The notes beneath the pieces are model-generated. The model saw only the letters and a list, made by a program, of their open reading frames with translations, ran no database searches and was not told where the DNA came from. Made by a program: the position numbers and the translations under genes. This document shows positions 1-15,604 of a DNA stretch of 64,000 nucleotides, piece after piece. Position 1 is the stretch's first letter, and each line of letters opens with the position of its first letter. Origin of the DNA: Gigantopelta aegis (Eukaryota > Mollusca > Gastropoda > Neomphalida > Peltospiridae); contig NC_054713.1 of NCBI RefSeq assembly GCF_016097555.1, positions 15,934,231 to 15,998,230 of the forward strand. The letters run 5' to 3'.

Positions 1-2360
1 CTATGCCGCATTGTGTCTCAGATTCAATTCGTACCCAGTATCTACTAGCACTGACCCATAGACCATTCAACTACGCCGCATTATGTCTCAGATTCAATTC
101 GTACTCAGTATCTACTAGCACTGACCCATAGACCATTCAACTACGCCGCAGTATGTCTGAGATTCAATTCGTACCCAGTATCTACTAGCACTGACCCATA
201 GACCATTCAACTACGCCGCATTATGTCTGAGATTCAATTCGTACCCAGTATCTACTAGCACTGACCCATAGACCATTCAACTACGCCGCATTATGTCTCA
301 GATTCAATTCGTACCCAGTATCTACTAGCACTGACCCATAGACCATTCAACTACGCCGCATTATGTCTGGGTTTCAATTGAAACCCAGTATCTACTAGCA
401 CTGACCCATAGACCATTCAACTACGCGGCATTATGTCTCAGATTCAATTCGTACCCAGTATCTCCTAGCACTGACCCATAGACCATTCAACTACGCCGCA
501 GTACATGTGGGTTTCAATTGAAACCCAGTATCATCTAGCACTGACCCATAGACCATTCATCTACGCGGCATTATGTCTCAGATTCAATTCGTACCCAGTA
601 TCTACTAGCTCTGACCCATAGACCATTCAACTACGCCGCATTATGTCTGGGATTCAATTCGTACCCAGTATGTACAAGCACTGACCCATAGACCATTCAA
701 CTACGCCGCATTATGCCTGGGATTCAAGTCAAACCAGTATCTACTAGCACTGACCCATATACCATTCAACTACGCCGCATTATGTCTCAGGTTCAATACG
801 TACCGAGTAGCTACTAGCACTATCCGATAGACAATTCAGCTACGCCGCATTATGTCTTATATTCAACACGTACCCAGTATCTACTAGCACTGACCCATAG
901 ATCATTCAACTACGTCGCATTATGTCTCAGATTCAATTTGTACCTAGTATCTGCTAGCACTGACCCATAGACCATTCATCTACGCCGCATTATGTCTGGT
1001 ATTTAACTCAAACCCAGTATCTACTAGCCCTGACCCATAGACCATTCATCTACACCGCATTATGTCTGGGATTTAACTCAAACCCAGTATCTACTAGCAC
1101 TGACCCATAGACCATTCAACTACCCCGCATTATGTCTCAGATTCAATTCGTACACAGTATCTACTAGCACTGACCCATAGACCATTCATCTACGCCGCAT
1201 TATGTCTGGGATTCAACTCAAACCCAGTATCTACTAGCCCTGACCCATAGACCATTCATCTACGCCGCATTATGTCCTGACCCAGTATCTACTAGCACTG
1301 ACCCATAGACCATTCATCTACGCCGCATTATGTCTGGTATTCAACTCAAACCCAGTATCTACTACCCTGACCCATATACCATTCATGTACGCCGCATTAT
1401 GTCTGGGATTCAACTCAAACCCAGTATCTACTAGCCCTGACTCATAGACCATTCAACTACGCCGCATTATGTCTGGGATTCAACTCAAACCCAGTATCTA
1501 CTAGCCCCGACTCATAGACCATTCAACTACGCCGCATTATGTCTGGGATTCAAATCAAACCCAGTATCTACTAGCCCTGACCCATAGACCATTCAACTAC
1601 GGCCGCATTGTGTCTGCGATTCAACTCAAACCCAGTATCTACTAGCCCTGACCCATAGACCATTCAACTACGCCGCATTATGGATTATGTCCCAGTATCT
1701 GCACTGACCCATATTCAATTATGTCTCAATTCAACCCAGTATCTACTAGAACTGATCCATACGCCGCATTACCATTCAACTACGCCGCCGCATTATGTCT
1801 GGGATTCAACTCAAACCCGGTATCTACTAGCACTGACCCATAGACCATTCAACTACGCCGCATTATGTCTCTGAGACCCCATATGGCTATGCATTTTCTC
1901 AGTTTCAAGAGCCGGGTATTTACTAGCACTTGGTTGAGCGCTCAGCTACGTGCATTATGTCGCAGGATCGAACCCATAGACCATTCTGTTCCAACCAGTG
2001 CACCACAACTGGTCAAACCCAGTATCTACTAGCCCTGACCCATAGACCATTCATATTATGTCTGTTCAACTCAAACCCAGTAACTAGTACATATACGCCG
2101 CATTATGTCTGGGATTCAACTCAAAAATAGACCATTCAACTTGTCTGGGATTCAAATCAAACCCAGTATCTACTAGTGATACCATTCAACTACGGAAATT
2201 ATGTCTGCGATTCAACTCAAACCCAGTATCTCTAGTATAGACCATTCAACTGTCGTTATGTCTGGGATTCAACTACGACGCATTATGTCTGGGATTCAAC
2301 TCAAACCCGGTATCTACTAGCCCTGACCCATAGACCATTCAACTACGCCGCATTCTGAGT
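1..2360 (+). repeat. 70-bp satellite array
   Basis: Tandem copies of a 70-bp unit built around the words CTACGCCGCATTATGTCT, CCCAGTATCTACTAGCACTG and ACCCATAGACCATTCAA. The first 700 bases are regular. From about 720 units differ by short indels and alternate between two variants (GATTCAATTCGTACCC and GATTCAACTCAAACCC). From 1680 the units are shuffled and truncated. The array reaches the left window edge, so its full length is unknown. Short open frames across it are by-products of the repeat. Confidence 0.95.
1875..2030 (+). mobile_element. SINE fragment mixed with satellite sequence
   Basis: Shares with 2355-2480 the words TATGGCTATG, AGAGCCGGG, CTTGGTTGAGCGCTC, GTCGCAGGATCGAAC and CTGTTCCAACCAGTGCACCA, which belong to a tRNA-derived SINE head. 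Between these words lie pieces of the satellite unit such as TTTACTAGCACT, CTACGTGCATTATGT and CCATAGACCATTC. It reads as a patchwork of the two sources. Gene conversion within the array or a consensus error in the assembly would both explain it. Confidence 0.6.
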
Positions 2361-2374
2361 ATGGCTATGAATTT

Positions 2375-2530
2375 TACTCAAGAGCCGGGATTTAGCTCAC
2401 TTGGTTGAGCGCTCGCCCGAGGTGCTTACGTCGCAGGATCGAACTACTTCTGTTCCAACCAGTGCACCACAACTGGTCAAAGTAGTAAAGTACATATGAA
2501 AAATCCCTTGGTGATAATGGGAAAATGTAC
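2375..2530 (+). mobile_element. tRNA-derived SINE, 5' part
   Basis: Begins with a tRNA-like head (A-box-like TTAGCTCACTTGGTTGAGCG, B-box-like CAGGATCGAAC) and continues into TTCCAACCAGTGCACCACAA and a degraded AAAATCCCTTGGTGATAATG core. It joins directly to the end of the satellite. The same divergent head occurs on the minus strand at 23566-23850. Confidence 0.7.
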
Positions 2531-2734
2531 TCTAGTAGTGTCGTTAAACACAACAAAATTTAATTTCAATTTTATTCAAGATCACAGATTTTTGTTAAAA
2601 AACAAATTTTTATTTATTTATTCTGTCAAAACAATTGTATTGAACTGTATTAAAATAGCATTTTATTACACATTGATCAATACAATAGAGAAACGTAAAT
2701 ACAAACGCTTCGATTAGAAACAAATGTTATTGCA

Positions 2735-2735
<1 letters not shown>

Positions 2736-2783
<48 letters not shown>
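2736..2783. repeat. (AC)n microsatellite
   Basis: About 24 dinucleotide units. Confidence 0.97.
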
Positions 2784-2787
<4 letters not shown>

Positions 2788-2987
2788 TATTGGACACAAG
2801 TTATTGATCTTGTGGGGTCTCTCCTAATTACACACATTAAATTGTACAAATAATGGCAACTGCAAGTGTTAATGAAAGAAAACGTTTGTGAAAAATGATT
2901 GATTAAACTGATATGACAGAAAAGGGAAAAAAGAAGAAGAAAGAAACAGAAGTAATCGATGGTTTAAAAATATTCATTATTAACATT

Positions 2988-3748
2988 TTATCGACTCAGA
3001 CAGCCCAACTGATAAGTAATAACAATGATAGTAAAAGTAACAACAAATAAATAAATGATTCCGCACCACGAGATAAAGTTTTCTTGTGTCTGTTTAATGT
3101 ATTTGTGAACATGCTCAAATATGTGTTTATTAGTATCATCAGTAAACGTGTCTCGACCGTTTAATATCAGCTGAAGATTAATTGGTTCAAAACTGTTTAG
3201 AATTTGTCTTTGCTGGTAATAAAATTTACATTCAAAGAAATAATGATGAGTACTTTCTGAGTAATGTCCACAATTACATGAGGGATCCATAGTAGAAGAG
3301 GTTTGTTTTGGTTATCGACACTACTTGAGCATATTCATTTATTAATCATCGCCTATTCAATGTCCAATATGTGGTCATTTTGACACAGTCATAGAGAGGA
3401 AACCCGCTTCATAGGGATGGCACATGCCACGGCCTTTGATATACCAGTCGTGGTGCACTGGCTGTGACGAGAAATAGCTTAATGGGCCCACCGACGTGAA
3501 TCGATCCCAGACCGACAGCCCATCAAGCGAGCGCTTTACCACTGGGCTACATCTTGGCCCGGATCCATAGTAAGACCAAAATTATATACATGTAGATCTG
3601 CATTTAAATTACTACAGGCATGTCTTAATCTGGTATGTAAAACATTTTCTTTTCGAATTCCGCTTGGATGGTATGTGGGTACGTTGTAAACATCCGGTGC
3701 TACGCTTTTTAAAAAGATTAAACACTTGCAGACTATTCCAAAGATCAA
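2988..3748 (-). mobile_element. non-LTR retrotransposon 3' end, split by a SINE
   Basis: Two minus-strand open segments (about 3748-3561 and 3290-2988) form the C-terminus of a LINE ORF2. The upstream piece has the RLRHACSNLNADLH segment that typically precedes the terminal zinc knuckle. The downstream piece has the knuckle itself (CNCGHYSES, then HHYFFEC and QR), followed by a stop. The 266 bases between them are a SINE bounded by a 12-bp duplication, and removing it puts both pieces in one frame. Reverse transcriptase and endonuclease regions are absent, as in a 5'-truncated copy. Clade is uncertain (Jockey/CR1-type). Confidence 0.8.
3295..3560 (-). mobile_element. SINE-A, minus strand, with 12-bp target-site duplication
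   Basis: Reading the minus strand gives a tRNA-like head (CCCAGTGGTAAAGCGCTCGC, GGGATCGATTC), the body (CCAGTGCACCACGACTGGTA) and the tail ending near AATGAATATGCTC. Flanks GGATCCATAGTA at 3283-3294 and 3561-3572 are identical, giving the insertion boundaries. The insertion site lies inside a LINE reading frame. Confidence 0.92.
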
Positions 3749-3785
3749 TTGTTGAATGTATAAATTACATTTTTAACACATTTGC

Positions 3786-3818
<33 letters not shown>

Positions 3819-4401
3819 TGGCAAGATATAGATCACGTGACAAGCCTGATTCGACTCCAGTGTTTCAGACTAGATTTTCAATAAACATACTCTTTAAATA
3901 ATTTGTTTAAGTACAGTAAATGCAAATGACGTTTAGTTTTACTATAACAATACAAAACTTGTATATTTATTATGAATTAGAGTTTAGAAACGCTTTTTGA
4001 ATGTGACAGAATGTAGCCAGCGTCTTACAAAAAATGATGTCATGTATCTTGTATGACGTCATATGGCAAAAGCCTTGCCAGGTTGATAATACTCGATTTG
4101 CGTACACAAAACTGGAATAAATAATGATTTTCGGACTATTCTCGTAGGATTGCAGGATAAAAGAAATAACTGGTTACTGTCTTTATCCTGCTCAGTATAT
4201 TTCTCCTATAACTTACTCATGCCAAATACCGATCAACATAGACTCGGTTGATGTTTTCTATATTAAAAAACACTCGTGACGAATCCTCTAGATATATATG
4301 CCGGTTTGCTTCCTCACACTAAAACAGTGGACATGTTGTTCAACCCTATGTGGTACACTACTGACTAAGAAAGCAGGAGCCATACCACTAATCATATTAC
4401 T
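3749..4401. other. no gene recognised
   Basis: AT-rich sequence with an (AT)n run at 3786-3819 and a single CRE-type TGACGTCA at 4054-4061. Nothing coding was recognised. Confidence 0.6.
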
Positions 4402-4616
4402 ATCCTGTCTGTGGGATGGTGCATATAAAAGATCCCTTGCTGCTAACTGAAATAGAGTAGCCCATGAAGTGGCGACAGCGGATTTCCTCTCTCAATATCT
4501 GCGTGGTCTTTCACCACATGTCCGATGCCATTTAACTGTAAATAAAATGTGCTGAATGCGTCGTTAAATAAAATGTGCTGAATGCGTCGTTAAATAAAAC
4601 ATTTCCTTCCTTCCTT
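4402..4616 (+). mobile_element. SINE, 5'-truncated
   Basis: Starts at ATCCTGTCTGTGGGATGGTG and carries the conserved core (AAAGATCCCTTGCTGCTAAC, CATGAAGTGGCGACAGCG) and the tail GCGTCGTTAAATAAAACATT followed by a CCTT-rich end. The block TAAATAAAATGTGCTGAATG is present twice in tandem just before the tail. Confidence 0.9.
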
Positions 4617-5029
4617 ATTTCAACTCAGTATGTCACACTGAGACTTCCTGGTATCTTAATTTTATTTTATCCTGATTCCCAACATTGTTTTGTGTAAGAA
4701 TTAAGCGAAAAACCACCAAATATAAACTGTCTGATCTATTGCATGTTGACCAGCAGATCATAAATATACAGAACTTCACATACGTTGTTTTCGCTTTTTA
4801 TGTATTGCACGAGTTTATTTATTTTGCGCAAGAATATATACCACGTACATTACACATGTCACTGACGTATGTCTCGGTATTTCGGTGCCTAAAAATAAAG
4901 ACTGTACACATTATAATTTTAAAAAACCCAGTACCCATCAATACTAATCACAAATGAGTAGTGGATCACAATTCTTTGTTCACTGGTACAAATTTGCTTC
5001 ATGTTCAGGATATAATACATTTTCCAGAC

Positions 5030-5030
<1 letters not shown>

Positions 5031-5071
<41 letters not shown>

Positions 5072-5222
5072 AAAAAATCCAACCCCCTACTCGCCCCCCC
5101 AACCCCCCCCACAAAAAAACCCCAACAACAACAAAAGAACAACAAAACAAAAACAACAAAACAAAAACCCCACAAAAAAAACCCAACACCCCCTCCTACA
5201 CACACACACACACACACACAAA
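5031..5222. repeat. 39-C homopolymer and A/C-only low-complexity tract
   Basis: 39 consecutive C (5031-5069), then about 130 bases that are almost only A and C, ending in a (CA)n run at 5198-5221. Proline- and lysine-rich frames here are by-products. The tract could be an assembly artefact. Confidence 0.9.
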
Positions 5223-5345
5223 GTGAAGAGTTGTTTATAGAGTGCACGCCGACCCAATGTTGCCCGTATCCCATGTTTGTCGCTCATTTGACGTGTACCA
5301 GCTCGGAAATAATATAATCAACGTGTTACCTCATTTCCCATTAAA

Positions 5346-5748
5346 CCGGCCTCGGTGGCGTCGTGGCAGGCCATCGGTCTACAGGCTGGTAGGTACTGGG
5401 TTCGGATCCCAGTCGAGGCATGGGATTTTTAATCCAGATACCGACTCCAAACCCTGAGTGAGTGCTCCGCAAGGCTCAATGGGTAGGTGTAAACCACTTG
5501 CACCGACCAGTGATCCATAACTGGTTCAACAAAGGCCATGGTTTGTGCTATCATGCCTGTGTGAAGCGCAAATAAAAGATCCCTTGCTGCCTGTCGTAAA
5601 AAAGAGTAGCCTATGTGGCGACAGCGGGTTTCCTCTAAAAACAGTGTCAGAATGACCATATGTTTGACGTCCAATAGCCTATGATAAGATTAAAAATCAA
5701 TGTGCTCTAGTGGCGTCGTTAAATAAAACAAACTTTACTTTTTTTTTT
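5346..5748 (+). mobile_element. SINE-B, full length, 13-bp target-site duplication
   Basis: The head CGGCCTCGGTGGCGTCGTGG with B-box-like GGGTTCGGATCCCAGTCG is tRNA-like. The middle (AAATAAAAGATCCCTTGCTG, GGCGACAGCGGGTTTCC) is shared with SINE-A. The tail is GACGTCCAATAGCC, then GTGCTCTAGTGGCGTCGTTA. ATTTCCCATTAAA flanks it at 5333-5345 and 5749-5761, although the final A could instead be the first base of the SINE. Confidence 0.93.
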
Positions 5749-5756
5749 ATTTCCCA

Positions 5757-6439
5757 TTAAAGTCGCACGCCCTAGTTTCAACCCGCTAAAATTAATTCTA
5801 ATTTTGGTTAATCTACAAAACTGTAACACACTTAGATCACGTTTTTATAAAACAGAGTGAAAAAGCAGGTTTTATATCGATAAATACCATGGGAATCCCC
5901 GTGACCCAATTACTTGAAATAATTTTGAAAGTTAGTATTCTGATGTCACCCGTAGATTTAAGGGTTTGTAACGTTTTGTATTGAGATACTTACTTCTCTG
6001 AACTTTATTGTTATTGAAAATGTTCACGAACTGTGAAGAAAAAACTCACAAGTGAACGACAAGCAAACGACAACAAATCGGATGTTGATTGCGCGAAACG
6101 TGCACGAGAAAACAAACCGAACCAAAATGATAACGGTCACGTGGTATACCAACGTCTGTGACGTTGAAACGGGAAGATCCTCTCTAAAAATAGATTAGAC
6201 CTTGTCTGCTCAACGGTTTTTTCTCAAACGCGCGTGCTTTTTTAAGAAATACGAAAAATGCATTTTGTGGTATTACAAACACCAGTATTACCAGGATTAC
6301 CAAAAAACACTTCAGGTGAATGGAAATGTATATTTTAAATAATAAAATGTCAGTAAAGTGCTATTTTATTTGTGAGAAATTGGGTTTAATAGCGAAAAAC
6401 AACGGCGTAATGGTTAACAACTAGGGCGTGTCCCATTAA
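5757..6439. mobile_element. TTAA-flanked MITE, long form
   Basis: Bounded by TTAA at 5757-5760 and 6436-6439. The left end reads TTAAAGTCGCACGCCCTAGT and the right end AACTAGGGCGTGTCCCATTA, which are imperfect inverted repeats. The interior has no open frame. A shorter relative with the same ends lies at 31471-31801. TTAA duplication suggests a piggyBac-type transposase; that assignment is inference. Confidence 0.75.
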
Positions 6440-6811
6440 GCTGCAAGGATAAAATTTAATTACGTGAAGATTGGAAATTTTGTGTTCTACTTTATGCAAC
6501 TGCTAGACTGTGCACATACTAATTATACCTGTAATTACATATTAATCATTTAATTATTTGTATATTCAAAACCAGCTATCTTTTATTGTACCACGGTCCC
6601 TTTGATTTTACCCGTGATGTATCCCATAGTTAGACCACGGGCGTGTCTGACCTAAATTTTTGCGATTGCTGAATGGCTGTAGAAAGTTACGCCTACAGGT
6701 CACATATAGTTCAGCAGGAAGTAAATTAGAACATTGTTTTAAAAAGTATCACTTTCACTAACATTACTAATAAAGCTACAATATAAATCTGTAATGGGGG
6801 CGTGGTACAAG
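6440..6811. other. intergenic, no gene recognised
   Basis: AT-rich sequence. TTAGACCACGGGCGTGTCT near 6630 resembles the arm of the adjacent foldback element, so the edge of that element may lie in here. Confidence 0.5.
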
Positions 6812-7080
6812 CTAGTTACATCATCCTTTTCCGACAGATTTGTCTATCGTTGTTGTTTTGAGGTGTTATTTTTATGTTGATTGGTCCCATCACGAGCAAT
6901 TCGCACCCACCCATTAAAAATCCTGCGTACGGGCCTGAGATAGACCACGGTTATTGCGGCCGTTGAGTGACGGGTGTAATAGATCTCGGGCTACGCCCTC
7001 GATCATTACACCTGTCACTCAACGACCGCAAAAACTGTGGTCTAACTAGACAAATCTCTCGGAAAAGGATGACGTAACTA
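6812..7080. mobile_element. foldback element with nested inverted repeats
   Basis: Outer arms 6812-6846 and 7047-7080 are inverted copies (AGTTACATCATCCTTTTCCG against CGGAAAAGGATGACGTAACT). Inner arms 6941-6980 and 7005-7044 are inverted copies (TAGACCACGG...GTGTAAT against ATTACACC...GTGGTCTA) around a GC-rich loop. The 94 bases at 6847-6940 are present on one side only and end in CCTGCGTACGGGCCTG, which resembles a hAT-type terminus, so they may be a later insertion. The element ends about 60 bp upstream of the TATA box of the peptide gene. Confidence 0.8.
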
Positions 7081-7140
7081 TAATATAATGTGAACACGTT
7101 TCACCGTGAATGCGATTTATCATGCAAAACTTCAAGTGTC

Positions 7141-7148
7141 TATAAAAA
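7141..7148 (+). promoter_or_regulatory. TATA box of the peptide gene
   Basis: TATAAAAA lies 54 bases upstream of the start codon, which places a transcription start near 7170 and gives a 5' leader of about 25 bases. Supported by the convincing short secreted ORF directly downstream. Confidence 0.65.
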
Positions 7149-7194
7149 TCGGAAGTACTAACCGTTCGTCACGTCACTACGAAGAAGCGACACC

Positions 7195-11779
<4,585 letters not shown>

Positions 11780-11878
11780 ATGAAAATAAACAACTGCTAT
11801 ATAAAATAGAACAGGCCTGCATCGGAAGACTTGGATGAAAGACAAACTTTTATAAACTTGAAGAAGAATTTTTTATTC

Positions 11879-11884
11879 AATAAA
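11879..11884 (+). terminator. polyadenylation signal of the peptide gene
   Basis: AATAAA exactly 100 bases after the stop codon, followed by a T-rich stretch. An earlier AATAAA directly after the stop is a weaker alternative. Confidence 0.6.
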
Positions 11885-11899
11885 GTTGGAACTAATTTT

Positions 11900-12488
11900 A
11901 TATTGAAAATCAAAACAATTAATTAAGTTATCTATAAATGTAGTCTAAAGGAAACAAATAATGTGTATAAAAATGAAAACAATATAAAACTGTATATTAA
12001 AATAGCATACATTTCCTTGTGCAGTAAATATCATTCATCTCTGTTCTCATGCTGTTTTATGTTTCTTTACTGATCACAGTCTGAGTGCTGTAATTTAGTT
12101 TTCGTAAAATACATCTACCGACATCTTAACAGTACAACCAACACTTGCCATGCTGATTACACGTGTAGTCCTTGACAATTAAAGTAAACTGAGTCGTGTA
12201 TGTCCTTTACAATTAAGTCCAAACGTTAATTTTAACGTCTTTGTCGCGCAAGTAGCTCATTTTAGAATACTGTTTCACTCTATCCCTGGATCTGTTGTAG
12301 GAGCATTTGTAATTTGCAACGTTCGTTGTTGTTTATAAAACTTCGGAAAGTCTGGAAATATAAAATGAGGATGCTACATGACAATATTTTACATATATGT
12401 CAGTTGGCACCATTACAAGAAGTTTGCTGGCACTGACAGCTAGGCATTAACTGGCTAGCGCACTGGGATGAAACCGCCTTCTGTCAAA
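11900..12488. other. intergenic, no gene recognised
   Basis: AT-rich, non-repetitive as far as can be seen. Confidence 0.5.
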
Positions 12489-12764
12489 ATGGCTGACACG
12501 GAGAATCCCACCGAGTCTCCGATTTTAGCAGGGAATCCTCAAGCTTTTCCATTAGGAATGGAATCAAAACGATTTGAAAACATAGAAAATGACGGTGCAA
12601 AAATCAATTGGAAAGATATAACAAAAATGGTTTCAGGTAGAAAAAGGTTTAAATTCCATATTCGAAGGGAACTGGCTTGCGACCGCCATTTTATTAAAAT
12701 AAAAATGGTGTTGACCGTGAAAAAGCCAATGCCAAAACATTACTTAATCATTGAATTTAATTAG
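12489..12764 (+). CDS. hypothetical ORF or first exon
   Basis: An open frame from ATG 12489 (context AAAATGG, good for translation; an in-frame ATG lies upstream at 12468) encodes MADTENPTESPILAG and onward for 92 residues to a stop at 12762. A possible donor (TTTCAGGTAGAA) near 12637 would make 12489-12636 a first coding exon. No domain was recognised, and no partner exon was found. The frame may be chance. Confidence 0.25.
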   Translation: MADTENPTESPILAGNPQAFPLGMESKRFENIENDGAKINWKDITKMVSGRKRFKFHIRRELACDRHFIKIKMVLTVKKPMPKHYLIIEFN

Positions 12765-13471
12765 ATCAGCGCTTAGTGAGCAAACTTCTTGCAATGATAT
12801 TTATTTTATTACACACCAGTGTAAAATATTGCTCATGTCATAGCAATCACTCAATATCTAACTAGTGTAATATTGGCGTGACGTAGATCACCTGCTAACC
12901 CAATTCGTAGAAAAATAACGTGTAGTAGATCTGGACATCTGCTTATTTTGCGTTGCAACTTGTTGCAGATGGTTTGCAATAAATAAAATACTATACTAAC
13001 TTGCCCGCCAATCCATTTTTATGAAAGTCGTCAGATACCAAAACTGTTCACTAATTTTATAAAAATGGTAACGACACCGCTAGAGCACATACCACTAATG
13101 AAAATGTGTAGCAAATCTTTGACAATTGAGTTACATTTTGTCTGTAATGTATCCATACTTTAAAAATGCATTCACTTTGAAACATTTGAAAAATTTAATG
13201 GAAAAATACGAACGATTTCTTTCTCGCTATTTAATTACTGGCATGAGGTGACATCGTGCCATCCGCCTTATTATCAGTTAATAAATATATAACAAGTAAC
13301 GCAAGCTGTGTTTGGGGGTAATGGTCAATTTTTTATTGGCAATAGAATCATTAAAATGTTCACATTAATAATAAAACAACGTTTGATTCTTCCAAAAACC
13401 CCAAACACAGATCTACTGTACTGAAAATGAGGCAGCATGGCCATAGCTTTGGAGAATTTATAATGGAAGTC
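12765..13471. other. intergenic; SINE tail remnant
   Basis: AT-rich. 13066-13091 is the reverse complement of a SINE 3' tail (GTGCTCTAGCGGTGTCGTTA), the only recognisable piece. Confidence 0.55.
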
Positions 13472-13990
13472 TTAATTGATAGAAATGTATCGCTCATACG
13501 CATTTGATTTCCAGTCGCCGTGCAACTTGATTAGTAACGGGGGCATCCCCAGTCCAAACGTGAACGCGCAGCCACCTCTACGAAATGAATGTCCGCTATA
13601 CTGGCTTGGGCTGTACCCACAACTTGTAAGCACACCTTTGAGTGATTTAATAAACGTGTCATAAGTCACACAATTAATCTAATTTTTATCCCAAAATTAA
13701 AACAACTGTTTATCAGTCGGGATGTCCAATGAACACCTCGTAACATCTGTAATGCGGACACGGGGCATAATGGAGAATCTTGCAGCTTGTACAGCGGGAC
13801 AGTTAATGTTTTCTGACCGAACTGTATCGTTTTGGAATGTCGGAATAGTGAGAACTCCTCCATGTTCAACCCATAACATAGCACGAAAAATTAGCTGTTT
13901 ATCAGGTGACACACTGTGCTGTGGGACTTTATTCGGTAACAAAGTATATTTGCGAAAGGATATGAAAAAATCTACTAGTCTAGGTAGTTA
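13472..13990 (-). pseudogene. DIRS tyrosine recombinase, catalytic half
   Basis: Contains FRKYTLLPN, RHSKTIQFG, LCPVSALQ, YSGHSFRRGG with the HxxR motif, LHGDWKS, and YERYI with the likely nucleophile Tyr. A frameshift near 13700 separates the RHSKTIQ segment from the HxxR segment, and a stop lies upstream of FRKY. Without the frameshift it would be the C-terminal domain of a phage-type recombinase fold. Confidence 0.85.
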
Positions 13991-14272
13991 TGTAAATTTG
14001 CATTTGTTTTTTTTTGCTCGTCAGTAAAATGAATTTCTTTTTATTCGTAAGGCTATCCGGAATTAGAAATCCATTTGTAGGATTTTTTTTCAGTGATTTA
14101 ATTATGGCAGCCAACTTGAAATTCAAAATGGCCATCATTTTAGGGTATTTTACATATATCTTAACAATTTTGGTGTCTATTTAAATTTTTTGAGGTCAAT
14201 GAACTCGTTAATAATATTTTGTTAAGCCATTTGGACATGTCCGCCATCTTGAAATTCAAAATGACCGTCATT

Positions 14273-14273
<1 letters not shown>

Positions 14274-14340
<67 letters not shown>

Positions 14341-14358
14341 TATATATATATATATATC
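14274..14358. repeat. (AT)n microsatellite
   Basis: Inside the left arm of the palindrome. A similar (AT)n at 18208-18287 lies in the right arm. Confidence 0.95.
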
Positions 14359-14525
14359 TTTACTCTCAGTTGACCCACAACAACAATTTAGGTATCTCTT
14401 TTATGAGCTCAGTAAATTGTTGTCTGACCGAGGCAGCCATATTGAAATTCATAATGGCCACCATTTTAATATATTTTTTCCGTATATCTCATGCCTGAAA
14501 CCATAGAGGTAAATGGGCATTTTAA

Positions 14526-14635
<110 letters not shown>

Positions 14636-15385
14636 ACATCTCAACTCCTGTTTAACATAGAAATACGATATTTTTTGGCTATGTAGATTTCTGCAGTCAT
14701 GAAAGTATTGGTGACATTTGTATAGTCATTCAATCATGACAACCATCTTGAAATTCAAAATGACCACCATTGTATTGTACTTTTCTTATATCTTAACTCC
14801 CGGTTTACGTAGAAGCACAATTATTTTTCTCTATGTACATTTATAGGATCAATGAATTAATTGAAGGCATTTTTATAACCATCCTTAGGTCATTGCAACC
14901 ACCTTGAAATTAAAAATGGCAGACATGTAGAAATTCAAAATGGCCACCAATTTAATCATTTGGCAAATACTTTTCCTCCTAGTTCAGATACATTTTATAT
15001 CAAATAATTAAAATATTGCTTTAGTAATGACTTTCATGTTTTAGATTTTAAACTACTGAAATAGAGGAACATACCAATTGTAAAATGCACTTCACAATTA
15101 GCCAATTGCTATTTTGTTTATCTGGCTAACAAAATGTAGTTTAAATTAACCACTTTTTAATAATTTCAAATGCTCTACATAACTGAAAATTGGCTAAAAC
15201 TAATTTCTGTCCAATCTGACCCCTGATTGGGTATCTATTTTGTCTATAATGACACATGCATTGCAGCAATCCTCACCAGCTTCACATTTGTAGAGTTCTG
15301 TACATTGCAGGTTGTATTTCTTAGGGATTCATCTATCTGAACAATTACTGACAACAGTTACATTTGATCAATTCTATCACAGCCT

Positions 15386-15604
15386 GTGGTGCAGCTTGTA
15401 CCTCCAATATATGCTATTATTCATGACCCAATCATGGGTCTAGAATCTCTGGATGTAACATGGAATCTTGAGCTCAGATATTTTCTAAGGGATATGCTCT
15501 TTGAGTATACTGCTTTCGCATCCCAGAGATATATGGGAGTGGTTCCGCAGTTTGGTTTTGGTGATGGCTTCTTAAAACGTCATTCCTTTGATTTGTACAA
15601 ATGA
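15386..15604 (+). other. open frame in the palindrome's left arm
   Basis: Encodes LDVTWNLELRYFLRDMLF. The right arm has a matching minus-strand frame at 17093-16737 with LDVEWNLELRYLLGDEVF. Because both arms are inverted copies, the frames may be only a consequence of DNA homology. No family was recognised. Confidence 0.3.

Noticed and set aside
1680..2130. Open frames of 64-66 codons in the satellite
   Set aside because: They translate the 70-bp repeat unit and show no start context, domain or splice support.
4954..5317. Proline/glycine-rich frames on both strands
   Set aside because: Produced by the C39 run and the A/C tract.
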